Shown: positions 41,358 through 49,857, counted from the first letter of the stretch. The stretch: 55,933 nucleotides of DNA from Bacteroidota bacterium (GCA_037133915.1 JBAXND010000026.1:1-55933), one strand, 5' to 3'. The notes: a model not told the origin generated them from the sequence alone. Translations and numbers: made by a program.

Positions 41358-42701
41358 ATGAAAAAACTAATCTTTGTTTTTGTTGCGACAGTTTACGCAG
41401 CAGTGGCCTTTGGTCAGGATTCACTTAAAGCATGGGACAAGGTCTTTGAAGAGGCCAAACAAAATCCTGCTGCATTTACAAAATTGAAAGTTCGCGTAGG
41501 TGCAGATTTTGCGCTTCAATTTCAATCATTACAGCATCATGCTGACTCGTTGCTCATTCCTCTTGGTGGAAACATCAACCTTCCTGCTGCCAACCTCACC
41601 GTTGAAAGTGAATTGGCTCCGGGTATCAAAGTAAATCTGGTAACTTATCTGGCAGCCCGTCATCACAACGAATCATGGGTAAAAGGCGGATATCTGCTGG
41701 TTGATGCATTGCCGTTTTTCAAATCGCAAACAGTTGATAATATAATGAAGTATCTCACACTTAAAGTAGGTGTGATGGAACTTAACTACGGCGATGACCA
41801 TTTTTACAGGTCTGATAACGGTCGTGTTATCAATAATCCGTTTGTGGGTAATTACATCCTTGACGGTTTCACAACAGCTCCCGCCGCTGAATTATATTTC
41901 CGCTGGAAAGGAATTACAGCAATGGCTGCCGCAACAAGCGGTAACCTCAAACCTGCCTTAGGCGGATACAACGCAACGACAAAAAGCTGGGATCCTTACA
42001 ATATGGGTCGTGAAATGGCTTACTATTTTAAACTGGCTTATGATAAAAAATTAACTGAAAAAATCAGAATTCGTCCCTCAGTTTCCGGTTATCTGTGTTC
42101 AGATACCCATGGTGGAACCCTTTATGCCGGCGACCGCGCTGGTTCACGTTATTTTCTCGTGATGAACAAACAAAGCCTCGGAACATCTCCTGCATATGAT
42201 ATCACAGCCAATGTTACCAACGGATATTTTGGTCCGGGAAGCTTCACCAAGAATACTTCAATTATGGGAAATCTGTATGCATGGATATATGGCTTTGAAC
42301 TGTTCGGAACCTATGAAATGGCCAATGGGAATACAGGTTTTGAAGTAACAAGCCCTACCGGTGTAGTTACTCCTGCCCGTAAATATTCTTTCACCCACAT
42401 GAACATTCAGGGTCTGTACTATTTTGGCGGACAAAAGCAATTCTATGTTGGTGGTCGCTATAATGTAGTTTCGCGTAATGCAACCGATGCTGTGGGTACT
42501 GTTCCTGCCATGGACAAAATGAGCACAAGCCGCATTCAGGCTGCTGCCGGCTGGAAAATTACTCCTAATGTAATTGCAAAAGTGGAATACGTAATTCAGG
42601 ATTACAAAAACTTCAATAAAGATAAGACCGGTTATGCCAACTATGGTCCCGGTGCTGCCGGATTCAAAGGCCTGATGGTAGAAGCAGGTATCTCTTTCTA
42701 A
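41358..42701 (+). CDS. Outer-membrane beta-barrel (porin-like) protein
   Basis: This 447-residue protein has a signal peptide (about 1-19, ending AFGQ). A short helical stretch (about 24-40) is followed by a run of alternating beta strands ending in LMVEAGISF, the terminal aromatic residue expected of an outer-membrane barrel. General resemblance is to porin-like or phosphate-selective-porin-like proteins of Bacteroidetes; the substrate is unknown. It stands between two Rrf2-type regulator genes, has an operator on its promoter, and ends at a strong terminator. It is therefore a single, regulated unit, probably induced when an Rrf2 sensor loses its cofactor. Confidence 0.8.
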   Translation: MKKLIFVFVATVYAAVAFGQDSLKAWDKVFEEAKQNPAAFTKLKVRVGADFALQFQSLQHHADSLLIPLGGNINLPAANLTVESELAPGIKVNLVTYLAARHHNESWVKGGYLLVDALPFFKSQTVDNIMKYLTLKVGVMELNYGDDHFYRSDNGRVINNPFVGNYILDGFTTAPAAELYFRWKGITAMAAATSGNLKPALGGYNATTKSWDPYNMGREMAYYFKLAYDKKLTEKIRIRPSVSGYLCSDTHGGTLYAGDRAGSRYFLVMNKQSLGTSPAYDITANVTNGYFGPGSFTKNTSIMGNLYAWIYGFELFGTYEMANGNTGFEVTSPTGVVTPARKYSFTHMNIQGLYYFGGQKQFYVGGRYNVVSRNATDAVGTVPAMDKMSTSRIQAAAGWKITPNVIAKVEYVIQDYKNFNKDKTGYANYGPGAAGFKGLMVEAGISF

Positions 42702-42725
42702 ATTATTGATCCGGGACTGTCATGA

Positions 42726-42740
42726 ATCTATCTGATAGAT
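42726..42740. promoter_or_regulatory. 15-bp palindrome ahead of the second rrf2-type gene
   Basis: ATCTATCTGATAGAT is a perfect inverted repeat around a central T. It lies 25 bp after the barrel stop and about 155 bp before the second rrf2-type start. Its sequence differs from the TCCTA-N9-TAGGA operators. It could be an operator for a different regulator or chance. Confidence 0.35.
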
Positions 42741-42750
42741 GATAATCCGA

Positions 42751-42787
42751 AACCGTGTTGTCACTGTGTGACAGCACGGTTCGTTTT
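42751..42787 (+). terminator. Strong terminator after the barrel gene
   Basis: AACCGTG-T-TGTCAC pairs with GTGACA-G-CACGGTT (42751-42781) around a 3-base loop, with one unpaired or mismatched position, followed by CGTTTT. It separates the barrel gene from the second rrf2-type gene. Confidence 0.85.
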
Positions 42788-42895
42788 AGGGAGTTGAAAT
42801 CAGGTTTGCTTAGGGAAAAGTTTGTCGTGGCAGTCCCTTTTTTCTTTTCTTTTTCTGTTGAAATATTGAATCAATACTTACCGATCCTTCGTCAG

Positions 42896-43372
42896 ATGAA
42901 ATTCAATTCAAAGACACGATACGGAATACGCACCATGCTTGAGATAGCGGGCTGCACTCCGGGCGAAGGTATTCTTCAGAAGGATATTTCTATCCATCAG
43001 GGAATCTCAGTCAAATACCTTGATCATATAATACATGCGTTGAAAGTTGCCGGGCTAATTATAAATGCCCGTGGCAAGAAAAGCGGTTACCAGCTTGCAC
43101 GCCCTGCAGGTGAAATAAGTATGTACGATATTCATAATGCCTTTGAACCGGGCATCTGTATTGTGGAATGCCTGTCGCAAACCTGTGTTGTGTGTGAAGG
43201 TCACTCAGGATGTTCGTCAAAAATATTCTGGACCAAGCTTAATATGAATATTATTTCTTTTATGAGGGAAGTAAGCCTTCAGAGCCTGCTCGATAAAGGC
43301 ATTGCTATAGCAGCAGATGATTTAGTCGGGTTTCCGGAATTGATAAAGAAATCCGGAATTTCACCCGCTTAA
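42896..43372 (+). CDS. Rrf2-family transcriptional regulator (second copy)
   Basis: This 158-residue protein is a paralogue of the Rrf2 protein at 40564-40989. The N termini align without gaps (MKFNSKTRYGIRTMLEIAG; KYLDHIIHALKVAGLI; GKKSGYQLARP). Cysteines at 88, 92, 97, 100 and 106 form a denser cluster than in the first copy, with a CxxC at 97-100. ATG 42896 is chosen because it gives the conserved M-x-x-N-x-K-x-R-Y-G start; an upstream in-frame ATG at 42755 lies inside the preceding terminator. Its stop overlaps the stop of the convergent membrane-protein gene. It is probably an Fe-S or thiol sensor with a DNA site related to, or distinct from, that of its neighbour. Confidence 0.9.
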   Translation: MKFNSKTRYGIRTMLEIAGCTPGEGILQKDISIHQGISVKYLDHIIHALKVAGLIINARGKKSGYQLARPAGEISMYDIHNAFEPGICIVECLSQTCVVCEGHSGCSSKIFWTKLNMNIISFMREVSLQSLLDKGIAIAADDLVGFPELIKKSGISPA

Positions 43373-43746
43373 TTTTTTGCCTGCTCAATTTTTTCTGATG
43401 ACGGTCGTTTTTTAAACAGTCGTACAATCAATGTAACAATCGTTAACAACCAGCCTAACGGATAAGGGAGTATCAAAAGTGCCCACCACCATGAAAGATC
43501 TGAAGTGCCTCCAAAACCACCTAATGAGGAGAAGTAGAACAGAAAGAATACTCCGATTACAATCATTATCATTGATGTCATAAAAAGTTTGCGGTGCCTG
43601 TCGTGAGCAAGTGCTGTAATTACGGCCATAAGAATTGAGCCGGCGGCAATAAGTACTGAACCTTCCATTGGATCTAATGTTCCAAGAAGAAATACTACTA
43701 CACTAATTATATAGGTAATACGCATCCACATTGGTTTTGCCTTCAT
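43369..43746 (-). CDS. Small integral membrane protein of unknown function
   Basis: This 125-residue protein has four predicted membrane helices (about 9-24, 29-45, 53-72 and 84-108), the last with a Trp-rich start (DLSWWWALLILPYPLGW), and a basic tail. I recognise no family. The stop codon overlaps that of the convergent rrf2-type gene by 3 bp. It lies about 90 bp downstream of the yceI-like genes on the same strand and may be read through from them. Confidence 0.7.
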   Translation of the reverse strand: MKAKPMWMRITYIISVVVFLLGTLDPMEGSVLIAAGSILMAVITALAHDRHRKLFMTSMIMIVIGVFFLFYFSSLGGFGGTSDLSWWWALLILPYPLGWLLTIVTLIVRLFKKRPSSEKIEQAKN

Positions 43747-43838
43747 AATAATAATTTAACGTTTATATCGCATATATTTTCGAACACCTGTTTCCGGTGA
43801 TATAAAAGTATTAAAATGTCATACAGCTTAATCAAAAA

Positions 43839-44513
43839 TCAGTGATTCACACTGGATAAGGCCGGTGAACGGTAGAGCTTGAACAGTAAGTTGAAATCAA
43901 TATCAATTACGCTGGAAACTTTCACGAGGCCGAAGAATTTAGTAGGAGTGGAGATCTGATAATCGTTCAGGTCAATGGTGAGGCGACCGCTTACCATGAG
44001 ATCATTATTGCGAACAAAACTCTTGAGCGCGACTTTATATACCTTGTCTTTGCCGTCAATATTGATGGTGAGAGCTCCTGAGCCACCTTTAATAAGATTT
44101 CTATCCAATACAAAATTGTTAGTGCTTATTAAGATGGACGGATAAATATTCGCGTTCAGCATTTCCTGAAGATCGCTGTTCATCATTGGGCTGTGGCAGT
44201 CTATCAGTTTTATAGGAATATTAAACTGACGGCAGTGAAGGTCGTATTTATCGCCTGTACGGGTTAGCGAGGCATCCAGCGTATCGTTGATTTGATTTGC
44301 ATAGTCACAGGTAAACCCTTCAACATTGGTTTCAACACTGATTGAGAGATCGATGCCATTACAAATAAATGCGCTGATTGGAAGCGGATCGTTCCCTGCC
44401 CGTAAGGGGAAAGAGCACGTCAGCAATGATAGCAGTATCGCTGACGAAAAGAATAACCCTGTTCTCCGGAAGGAGAAACGGAACACATTTCTTTTTGGGG
44501 ATGATGTATTCAT
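43839..44513 (-). CDS. YceI-like domain protein, second of the pair
   Basis: This 224-residue protein has an N-terminal hydrophobic stretch after a basic leader (about 18-38), consistent with a signal peptide. A YceI-like lipocalin-type domain follows; the blocks NGIDLSISVETNVEGFTCDY, MMNSDLQEMLNANIYPSI and FGLVKVSSVIDIDFNLLFK fit the fold. YceI proteins bind long polyprenoid or lipid ligands in the periplasm. Similarity to the classical YceI sequence is weak, so this is a divergent member. It starts 23 bp after the upstream yceI gene and would share its Rrf2-type promoter. Confidence 0.75.
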   Translation of the reverse strand: MNTSSPKRNVFRFSFRRTGLFFSSAILLSLLTCSFPLRAGNDPLPISAFICNGIDLSISVETNVEGFTCDYANQINDTLDASLTRTGDKYDLHCRQFNIPIKLIDCHSPMMNSDLQEMLNANIYPSILISTNNFVLDRNLIKGGSGALTINIDGKDKVYKVALKSFVRNNDLMVSGRLTIDLNDYQISTPTKFFGLVKVSSVIDIDFNLLFKLYRSPALSSVNH

Positions 44514-44536
44514 GGCTGTTTCCCTCTTTTTTTAAT

Positions 44537-45121
44537 CTATTGGAAATACATTTTAAAATTTGCTGTCACCAGTTTGCCGGCTTTAACAGTACCGAACAAT
44601 GCTTCGGGCGGTGTAATACCGTACTCTGTCATGTCTATTTGTTTGTTGCCCTGAAAATATACTTCGCCGTTGGTTCCGACAAAGCTGAGCACTGTCAGGT
44701 CTATTTTTTTTGTAACACCGCTAATGGTTAGGTTACCCGATGCAACCAACTGCTGAACTTTGCTCACCATTTTTTTCTCTTTTATTTCCAGCAGTTTAAA
44801 TGAAATTGCCGAGAATTTGTCGGTCTTAAGGGCCGTAAATGTTTTTTCATCCATGCCGTCTTTTCCGCTTCTGAAACTATTCGAGTAAAAATTTACTGTC
44901 AGCGTGTTAATCTGGTCAATCAGGTTATTGGGGCCGATTACGGCTTCGAGGTTGCCATCAAAATTCGTGACCTTGCTTTCCCAGTCATGCAGGTTTGATG
45001 TGCCCGATACGGTCACTGTTGTTTTGGCTTTGTCTACTTTAAATGTTTTAACAACACTTACCGAATGACCCAAAAGCATAAAAGGGACAAGCATTGAAAT
45101 AATCAGAATTCTTGTTTTCAT
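44537..45121 (-). CDS. YceI-family periplasmic protein
   Basis: This 194-residue protein has a signal peptide (MKTRILIISMLVPFMLLG) and a full YceI domain: FKVDKAKTTVTVSGTSNLHDWE, MDEKTFTALKTDKFSAISFK, LVASGNLTISGVTKKIDLTV, and a C-terminal FGTVKAGKLVTANFKMYF strand. The family binds isoprenoid or other apolar ligands in the periplasm. ATG 45121 is chosen because the signal peptide starts there; an in-frame ATG at 45160 adds 13 residues without signal-peptide character and lies 1 bp from the operator. The divergent yceI-like gene follows 23 bp downstream. The promoter at 45161-45210 carries the 19-bp palindrome shared with the barrel gene, tying this pair to Rrf2 control. Confidence 0.93.
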   Translation of the reverse strand: MKTRILIISMLVPFMLLGHSVSVVKTFKVDKAKTTVTVSGTSNLHDWESKVTNFDGNLEAVIGPNNLIDQINTLTVNFYSNSFRSGKDGMDEKTFTALKTDKFSAISFKLLEIKEKKMVSKVQQLVASGNLTISGVTKKIDLTVLSFVGTNGEVYFQGNKQIDMTEYGITPPEALFGTVKAGKLVTANFKMYFQ

Positions 45122-45160
45122 GGTTATGTTTTTAAAATGGTTTTTATTGAATCCTATCAA

Positions 45161-45210
45161 TCCTATAAAATAGATAGGACAAATTTACAATAACCATTCC
45201 AAATCAACAA
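45161..45210 (-). promoter_or_regulatory. Promoter and overlapping palindromic operator of yceI
   Basis: On the reverse strand, TTG (45210-45208), 20 bp, then TAAATTTG (45187-45180) is followed immediately by TCCTATCTATTTTATAGGA (45179-45161), with 6-bp arms. The -33 spacing, the -7 box and the position of the 19-bp palindrome are the same as at the barrel promoter (41269-41318). A further TCCTAT half-site lies 4 bp beyond, at 45153-45158. Confidence 0.8.
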
Positions 45211-45318
45211 GCAATTGTGATTATAATTTGAGCCGCCCGTACTGATAAAAATCAATACGACAAGGGGCGAAATGGAGTAAATCCGATGTTAAATCTGAGA
45301 AAGAGAACTCATAAGTTT

Positions 45319-45783
45319 CTAATAGCCATATTCTTTACCGGTAATCTTTTCGATGACTACCCGGTAACATTCAACTTCAAGTACTGACGGCATACCATAG
45401 GGAAACTCACGACCGGTATATTTCTTCATCATGATGTTTAATGCCTCTTTTTTTAAATCGGGGTCTTCAATAAACTCAACATGTCCGAAAGCTACCACAC
45501 TGCGATATTTCATAAGGTAACTGCAGGCAACATCTTTGTTTTGAAAACCTATTTCATGGTCGGTACTGAATGCAACAGACACTTTAGGATTAGCGTGCAG
45601 AATATCCATTTTGTGCCCTTCTTTGGCTGAATGCAGGTAAATGTAACTACCGTCAAATCCAAAGTTAAACGGGAGTACGTAAGGCATATTATGAGCGTCG
45701 CTCATACCTACAAAACACACATCACATTTATCAATAATCTTCCTGATACTTTCAGCATCAGTCAGCATCCTTTTTGTTCTCAT
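45319..45783 (-). CDS. Pyridoxamine 5'-phosphate oxidase-like flavoprotein
   Basis: This 154-residue protein has the split-barrel FMN-binding fold of the PNPOx-like/NimA type. Visible blocks are CDVCFVGMSDAHNMPYVLPF (about 19-38), YIYLHSAKEGHKMDIL (about 47-62) and PKVSVAFSTD. Such proteins bind FMN, F420 or haem and act as small reductases; some reduce nitroimidazoles. It is the last gene of a three-gene run with the barrel protein and subtilase, 8 bp from its neighbour. Its exact substrate is unknown. Confidence 0.88.
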   Translation of the reverse strand: MRTKRMLTDAESIRKIIDKCDVCFVGMSDAHNMPYVLPFNFGFDGSYIYLHSAKEGHKMDILHANPKVSVAFSTDHEIGFQNKDVACSYLMKYRSVVAFGHVEFIEDPDLKKEALNIMMKKYTGREFPYGMPSVLEVECYRVVIEKITGKEYGY

Positions 45784-45791
45784 ACCTGTAT

Positions 45792-46493
45792 TTATTTATG
45801 AAGGCCAATCTGAATGCCTGCTACAAAGCGCGGCAGTTCGGGGTAAGGGCAGGATTTTACAAAAATATCTGTCATGCGGTATTTGGCATAGATTATATAA
45901 CGGTTGAATCCTAAACGAGCGAAGAATCCGTAACCCAGCGGCTCATAATAATTCAGATGCGAAATTTTTGTGCGAACCAGATTGCCGTTGTCAAGTTTGT
46001 CTTTTGTGAAATTCACTGCCGAAAAAGTATAGCTTCCGTAAGCGCCCATATCAATATAGTTGCCCATATAGTTCCCTCTGCGGCCATAATTGATGCGTTG
46101 AAAAATTCCCAATTCAACAGCGTGGTCGGTATAGCTTTCTTTCTTGTGTATTACGGTGTCAGGAAATGTTTTTTCTTTTTCCTGTTTCAGATTGTAAGAA
46201 TGCATATTGTATGAAACTTCTGCTCCGAGCGCATAATGGTTGCACAGCTTGAGTTTATAACGGATACCAATGTCAAAATGATTAGAAATACCGTAGTTTA
46301 CTGCACTTCCGGCGTTCTCTGAAGATCCGAGAACAAATCCGAAACTGATAAAACCGTTGAGGTAATTGCGTTGATTCGGACCAAAATGTGATTTGGCAGA
46401 ATCAGCAAGTACATTCTGTTTCATTACTACTGTCTGCGCAGTAATCGTAAAATTTATTGCAATGATGGCTATGAGCAGTGTGAGCTTTTTCAT
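45792..46493 (-). CDS. Small outer-membrane beta-barrel protein, unknown function
   Basis: This 233-residue protein has a signal peptide (about 1-19, ending TITAQ). Amphipathic strands rich in Tyr, Gly and Asn follow (NYLNGFISFGFVLGS, NHFDIGIRYKLKL, GYGFFARLGFNRYIIYAKYRM). The fold fits an outer-membrane barrel of 8-10 strands. I do not recognise the family. It lies 15 bp after the subtilase gene and 8 bp before the PNPOx-like gene on the same strand, which suggests an operon. Confidence 0.75.
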   Translation of the reverse strand: MKKLTLLIAIIAINFTITAQTVVMKQNVLADSAKSHFGPNQRNYLNGFISFGFVLGSSENAGSAVNYGISNHFDIGIRYKLKLCNHYALGAEVSYNMHSYNLKQEKEKTFPDTVIHKKESYTDHAVELGIFQRINYGRRGNYMGNYIDMGAYGSYTFSAVNFTKDKLDNGNLVRTKISHLNYYEPLGYGFFARLGFNRYIIYAKYRMTDIFVKSCPYPELPRFVAGIQIGLHK

Positions 46494-46508
46494 AATTGAA
46501 ATGATTAT

Positions 46509-48080
46509 TTAAAATGTAAATTCTTTTGCATAACCTCTGTAGAAAACGGTCAGCGTTTTTCCTTTTGAATATTTTTTCAAGGGTATCTTAAGTGCTTCCT
46601 GCTGATAAACGGAAATTACGTAGTATTCTTCTATGAACCCTTTTGAATCTGAGATTTTGTAATACAATAACCCTTGTTTGCCGGGCCAGTGATTATCATT
46701 AATTGTGTCAGTTACAATGACAAGATTGCTGTCAACTGTTGTGATGTTGAAGGTTGGCAATGCGTTTGTTTTTCCATTGACGAACCACGATGCCTGCGGA
46801 ACGCCATAACCGTGAGCGTAATCAAAATAGGGATAAAGGTCGCCTGATTTCTGGAGCTCATCAAACATTTGCATATTGGTACGGTCGCGGTGAACCTGCC
46901 ATGCACATGCTGCAAATCCTGCAATGAGCGGACTGGCAAATGAAGTTCCCTGAACATTGGATAAACCGGTTTTTCCGGCCGCTATCACCGAGCCATATGC
47001 AGAGATATTCGGTTTCATTCTTTTGTCGGAGGTAGGGCCATACGAACTGAATGAGATATGATAATCCGTATCCGGATCAATACCTCCTGCAGAAATAATA
47101 CTGTCGGCATCGGCCGGTGTTCCGATAAATTTCCATTTACTGCTGCCTTCGTTTCCGGCGGCGTTGATAACAAGAATGCCTTTGCGTGCGGCCAGATTTG
47201 CAGCTCTCGCCACAAGGCTTGTTTTACCGTCCATTTGGTCGTTGAAGTATCGGTTAAAAGTGTAACCCAGCGAGCTGTTGATAATGTCGGCGCCATTCTT
47301 ATCGGCCCATTCAACGGCAGCAAGCCAGTTTTTTTCTTCCGAATAGGGTTCTGAATTGACTTCTGTGCGAGCCAGCATGAATTCTGCACCTGTTGCCAAT
47401 CCAATCTTACGACCGTTTATCATACCTCCGATACACGACATGACCATACAGCCGTGTGAGTTGAAGGAGTAAACAAATTCTTTATTACGGGTAAAATCCC
47501 ATGTTTTTAAAATGCGTCCGTCGCGGCGGATATGCTCAAAAGCGGGATTCACGTCAACTGTTGGAAAACCTGCATCGAAGATTGCAATACGCAATCCTTT
47601 TCCATCGATATTTTTTTGCGTGAACAGTTCGCCACCCATGCGGGCTGTCTGGTTTATCAGCATCACAGATTCTTCTGAGCTAAGAACCGAATCATAATCT
47701 GCCTCCGGATTTATCATGGCCGGAACCATAGAACCAAGAACCGGTTCAACTGTTGTAACGAATGAAAATTCTTTTATTTTTTCAATTTGTGATACAGTCG
47801 CATCCACATAGGCCATATTGAACCACCTTGATACAAACAACACTGAATCAGCCACAGACGATACTTGCGAAATATAATTTTCGTTCACAGGGAAGTCGGT
47901 GATGTCGTAAAGTGAAATGTTATTTACAATGCGTCTTTCAATGGCTTTTGCATCGAAGTAGGAATATGGATCAAATGTACTGCCGTCTTTATCGCGGAAG
48001 AATACACGGTAATTCTGCTGCGCATTTACAGAAAGCGTGCAGAAAATCAGTAGAATCAACAAATATTTCGTGAGCTTCAT
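46509..48080 (-). CDS. S8-family serine peptidase (subtilase)
   Basis: This 523-residue secreted protease has a signal peptide (MKLTKYLLILLIFCTLSVNAQ) and an N-terminal prodomain-like region (about 22-125). The peptidase domain has the catalytic Asp in RIAIFDAGF, His in NSHGCMVMSCIGG and Ser in GTSFASPLIAGF. The oxyanion Asn is in NAAGNEGS. A 90-residue beta-rich tail follows, with no T9SS sorting signature. ATG 48080 is chosen for the signal peptide; an in-frame ATG at 48257 would overlap the divergent gene and lacks signal features. It heads the barrel and flavoprotein genes. The protease probably acts outside the cell or in the periplasm on unknown substrates. Confidence 0.92.
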   Translation of the reverse strand: MKLTKYLLILLIFCTLSVNAQQNYRVFFRDKDGSTFDPYSYFDAKAIERRIVNNISLYDITDFPVNENYISQVSSVADSVLFVSRWFNMAYVDATVSQIEKIKEFSFVTTVEPVLGSMVPAMINPEADYDSVLSSEESVMLINQTARMGGELFTQKNIDGKGLRIAIFDAGFPTVDVNPAFEHIRRDGRILKTWDFTRNKEFVYSFNSHGCMVMSCIGGMINGRKIGLATGAEFMLARTEVNSEPYSEEKNWLAAVEWADKNGADIINSSLGYTFNRYFNDQMDGKTSLVARAANLAARKGILVINAAGNEGSSKWKFIGTPADADSIISAGGIDPDTDYHISFSSYGPTSDKRMKPNISAYGSVIAAGKTGLSNVQGTSFASPLIAGFAACAWQVHRDRTNMQMFDELQKSGDLYPYFDYAHGYGVPQASWFVNGKTNALPTFNITTVDSNLVIVTDTINDNHWPGKQGLLYYKISDSKGFIEEYYVISVYQQEALKIPLKKYSKGKTLTVFYRGYAKEFTF

Positions 48081-48164
48081 AATATTAAGTATTATGCCTG
48101 TAAAAGTACTAAAATTGATGAGTAATGGCTTAATCCATTCTTGACTTATTACATTATTTGCTTT

Positions 48165-48196
48165 TTGCTTCAGACCCGAATTTTGTTTTACTTTTG
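48165..48196 (+). promoter_or_regulatory. Promoter of the DUF2461 gene
   Basis: TTG (48165-48167), 21 bp, then TACTTTTG (48189-48196), 17 bp before the ATG at 48214. This is a good match to the Bacteroidetes consensus. Confidence 0.6.
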
Positions 48197-48213
48197 TTAT
48201 AAATATTGACATT

Positions 48214-48879
48214 ATGGTAAAAGATATTCTTGATTTCCTGAAAAAACTGGCTGCCAATAATAACCGTGAATGGTTTCAGCTTAATAAGTCAAAGTATGAG
48301 GCTGCTAAAACAGAAGTTGATGTTATTGTCGCAGAGCTGCTGAAAGAAATTTCTGTATTTGATTCCGATATTAAATTCACTACTCCCAAAGATTGCGTTT
48401 TTAGGATTTATAAAGACGTTCGTTTTTCGCATGATAAAACCCCTTATAAAACAAATATGGGTGCCATTATCCGCAAAGGCGGGAGAGGAGGACCCAATTA
48501 TGCCGGTTATTATTTGCATTTTGAACCGGGCGGCTGTTTTCTTGCCGGCGGTATCTGGATGCCCGAAGCGCCTTTGTTGAAAGCTATCCGCAGCGAGATT
48601 TTGTACAATACGGATGTTTATTTGAAATTGATAAATGATAAGCAATTCAAAAAATATTTTGGTGAAATTGACGGGGAGAAATTAGTAAATGCGCCCAAGG
48701 ATTTCCCAAAAGATTTTGAACATATTGAACTTCTGAAATTGAAGAGCTATAACATGATGCACTTCTATGACCCGTCTGCCATGACGCAGAAGGAACTTGT
48801 TAAGTATGTGGTGAAAATGTTCAAGTTAATGAAGCCTTACAATGACTTCTTAAACCACGTTGTGCCGGAAGCGCTCTGA
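48214..48879 (+). CDS. DUF2461 family protein
   Basis: This 221-residue cytoplasmic protein belongs to the DUF2461 family. Marker blocks are FLKKLAANNNREWFQLNKSKYE (about 7-28), RIYKDVRFSHDKTPYKTNMGA (about 64-84), GYYLHFEPGGCFLAGGIWMPE (about 97-117) and the C-terminal region around LLKLKSYN. Length is normal. The function is unknown. It is a single gene, divergent from the subtilase operon and convergent with trxB, 11 bp away. Confidence 0.93.
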   Translation: MVKDILDFLKKLAANNNREWFQLNKSKYEAAKTEVDVIVAELLKEISVFDSDIKFTTPKDCVFRIYKDVRFSHDKTPYKTNMGAIIRKGGRGGPNYAGYYLHFEPGGCFLAGGIWMPEAPLLKAIRSEILYNTDVYLKLINDKQFKKYFGEIDGEKLVNAPKDFPKDFEHIELLKLKSYNMMHFYDPSAMTQKELVKYVVKMFKLMKPYNDFLNHVVPEAL

Positions 48880-48890
48880 AAATCGACGGT

Positions 48891-49820
48891 TTAAACAGAC
48901 GCCAGAAAACGTTCTGCTTCAATCGCTGCCATGCAGCCGCTGCCTGCAGCCGTAATTCCCTGCCTGTAAATGTGATCCTGAATATCGCCCGCGGCAAATA
49001 CGCCTTCAATAGTTGTTTTTGTTGAGCCCGGAATCGTTTTTACATATCCCATTTCATCCAGCTCCAGCTGACCCTTGAACAATTCAGAGTTTGGAGTATG
49101 ACCAATAGCAACAAAAAAGCCGGTAACATCCAGTTTTTTTGTTTCTCCGGTTTTTACGTTTTGCACTACAACGCCATCAACGCCTTTGTCGCCGGTAACT
49201 TCAACAGGTACATGTTCAAATACCGTTTCAATATTTTTGGTAGCGAACACTTTTGTCTGCATGGCTTTCGATGCCCTGAGTTCGTTGCGGCGGTGTATGA
49301 GATAAACTTTATTACACAATTTAGAGAGGTAGGTAGCTTCTTCGGCTGCCGTATCGCCTCCGCCAACAATTGCAACATCTTTACCACGGAAGAAAAATCC
49401 GTCGCAGGTGGCGCAGGCCGAAACGCCGTATCCGCGCATGCGCTGTTCAGACTCAATCCCAAGCCATTTAGCAGTGGCACCTGTCGCAATAATAACCGAT
49501 TCAGCTTCTATAAGCGTACTTTCGTCGGCCCATACTTTGAACGGACGCTGCGAAAAATCAACTTTACTAATGATTCCAAAACGAATATCGGTGCCAAAGC
49601 GCGCTGCCTGCTTGTGCATATCTTCCATCATCTGGTTGCCGTCAACGCCATCGGGATATCCCGGGAAATTGTCAACTTCGGTAGTGGTGGTGAGCTGGCC
49701 GCCCGGCTGAAGGCCCTGGTACATAACAGGTTTGAGTTCGGCGCGTGCCGCGTATATTGCTGCAGTGTATCCTGCGGGTCCTGAACCGATAATCAGGCAT
49801 CTTACTTTTTCCGGATTCAT
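48891..49820 (-). CDS. trxB: Thioredoxin reductase (NADPH)
   Basis: This 309-residue flavoenzyme uses NADPH to keep thioredoxin reduced. The FAD-binding motif GSGPAGYTAA lies at about 12-21, the redox CxxC in SACATCDGFF at about 135-144, the NADPH motif GGGDTAAEEA at about 156-165, and the second FAD motif GVFAAGDIQD at about 277-286. All catalytic features are present and the length is standard. It follows the redox-oriented cluster of Rrf2, YceI and flavoprotein genes but has its own upstream region, which contains a 14-bp tandem duplication. Confidence 0.97.
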   Translation of the reverse strand: MNPEKVRCLIIGSGPAGYTAAIYAARAELKPVMYQGLQPGGQLTTTTEVDNFPGYPDGVDGNQMMEDMHKQAARFGTDIRFGIISKVDFSQRPFKVWADESTLIEAESVIIATGATAKWLGIESEQRMRGYGVSACATCDGFFFRGKDVAIVGGGDTAAEEATYLSKLCNKVYLIHRRNELRASKAMQTKVFATKNIETVFEHVPVEVTGDKGVDGVVVQNVKTGETKKLDVTGFFVAIGHTPNSELFKGQLELDEMGYVKTIPGSTKTTIEGVFAAGDIQDHIYRQGITAAGSGCMAAIEAERFLASV

Positions 49821-49829
49821 ATTTTAAAA

Positions 49830-49857
49830 TTAGTCGTAAGTAATTAGTCGTAAGTCA
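49830..49857. repeat. 14-bp tandem repeat upstream of trxB
   Basis: TTAGTCGTAAGTAA (49830-49843) is followed directly by TTAGTCGTAAGTCA (49844-49857), ending about 40 bp from the trxB start. The type recalls the heptamer repeat at 5150-5184: short near-tandem units built on AGT/AAG steps outside genes. Confidence 0.7.

Noticed and set aside
42755..42895. Longer N terminus for the second Rrf2 protein
   Set aside because: The extra 47 residues overlap the terminator of the barrel gene and do not match the family; ATG 42896 restores the conserved start.
49098..49784. 228-codon forward frame
   Set aside because: Antisense shadow of trxB.
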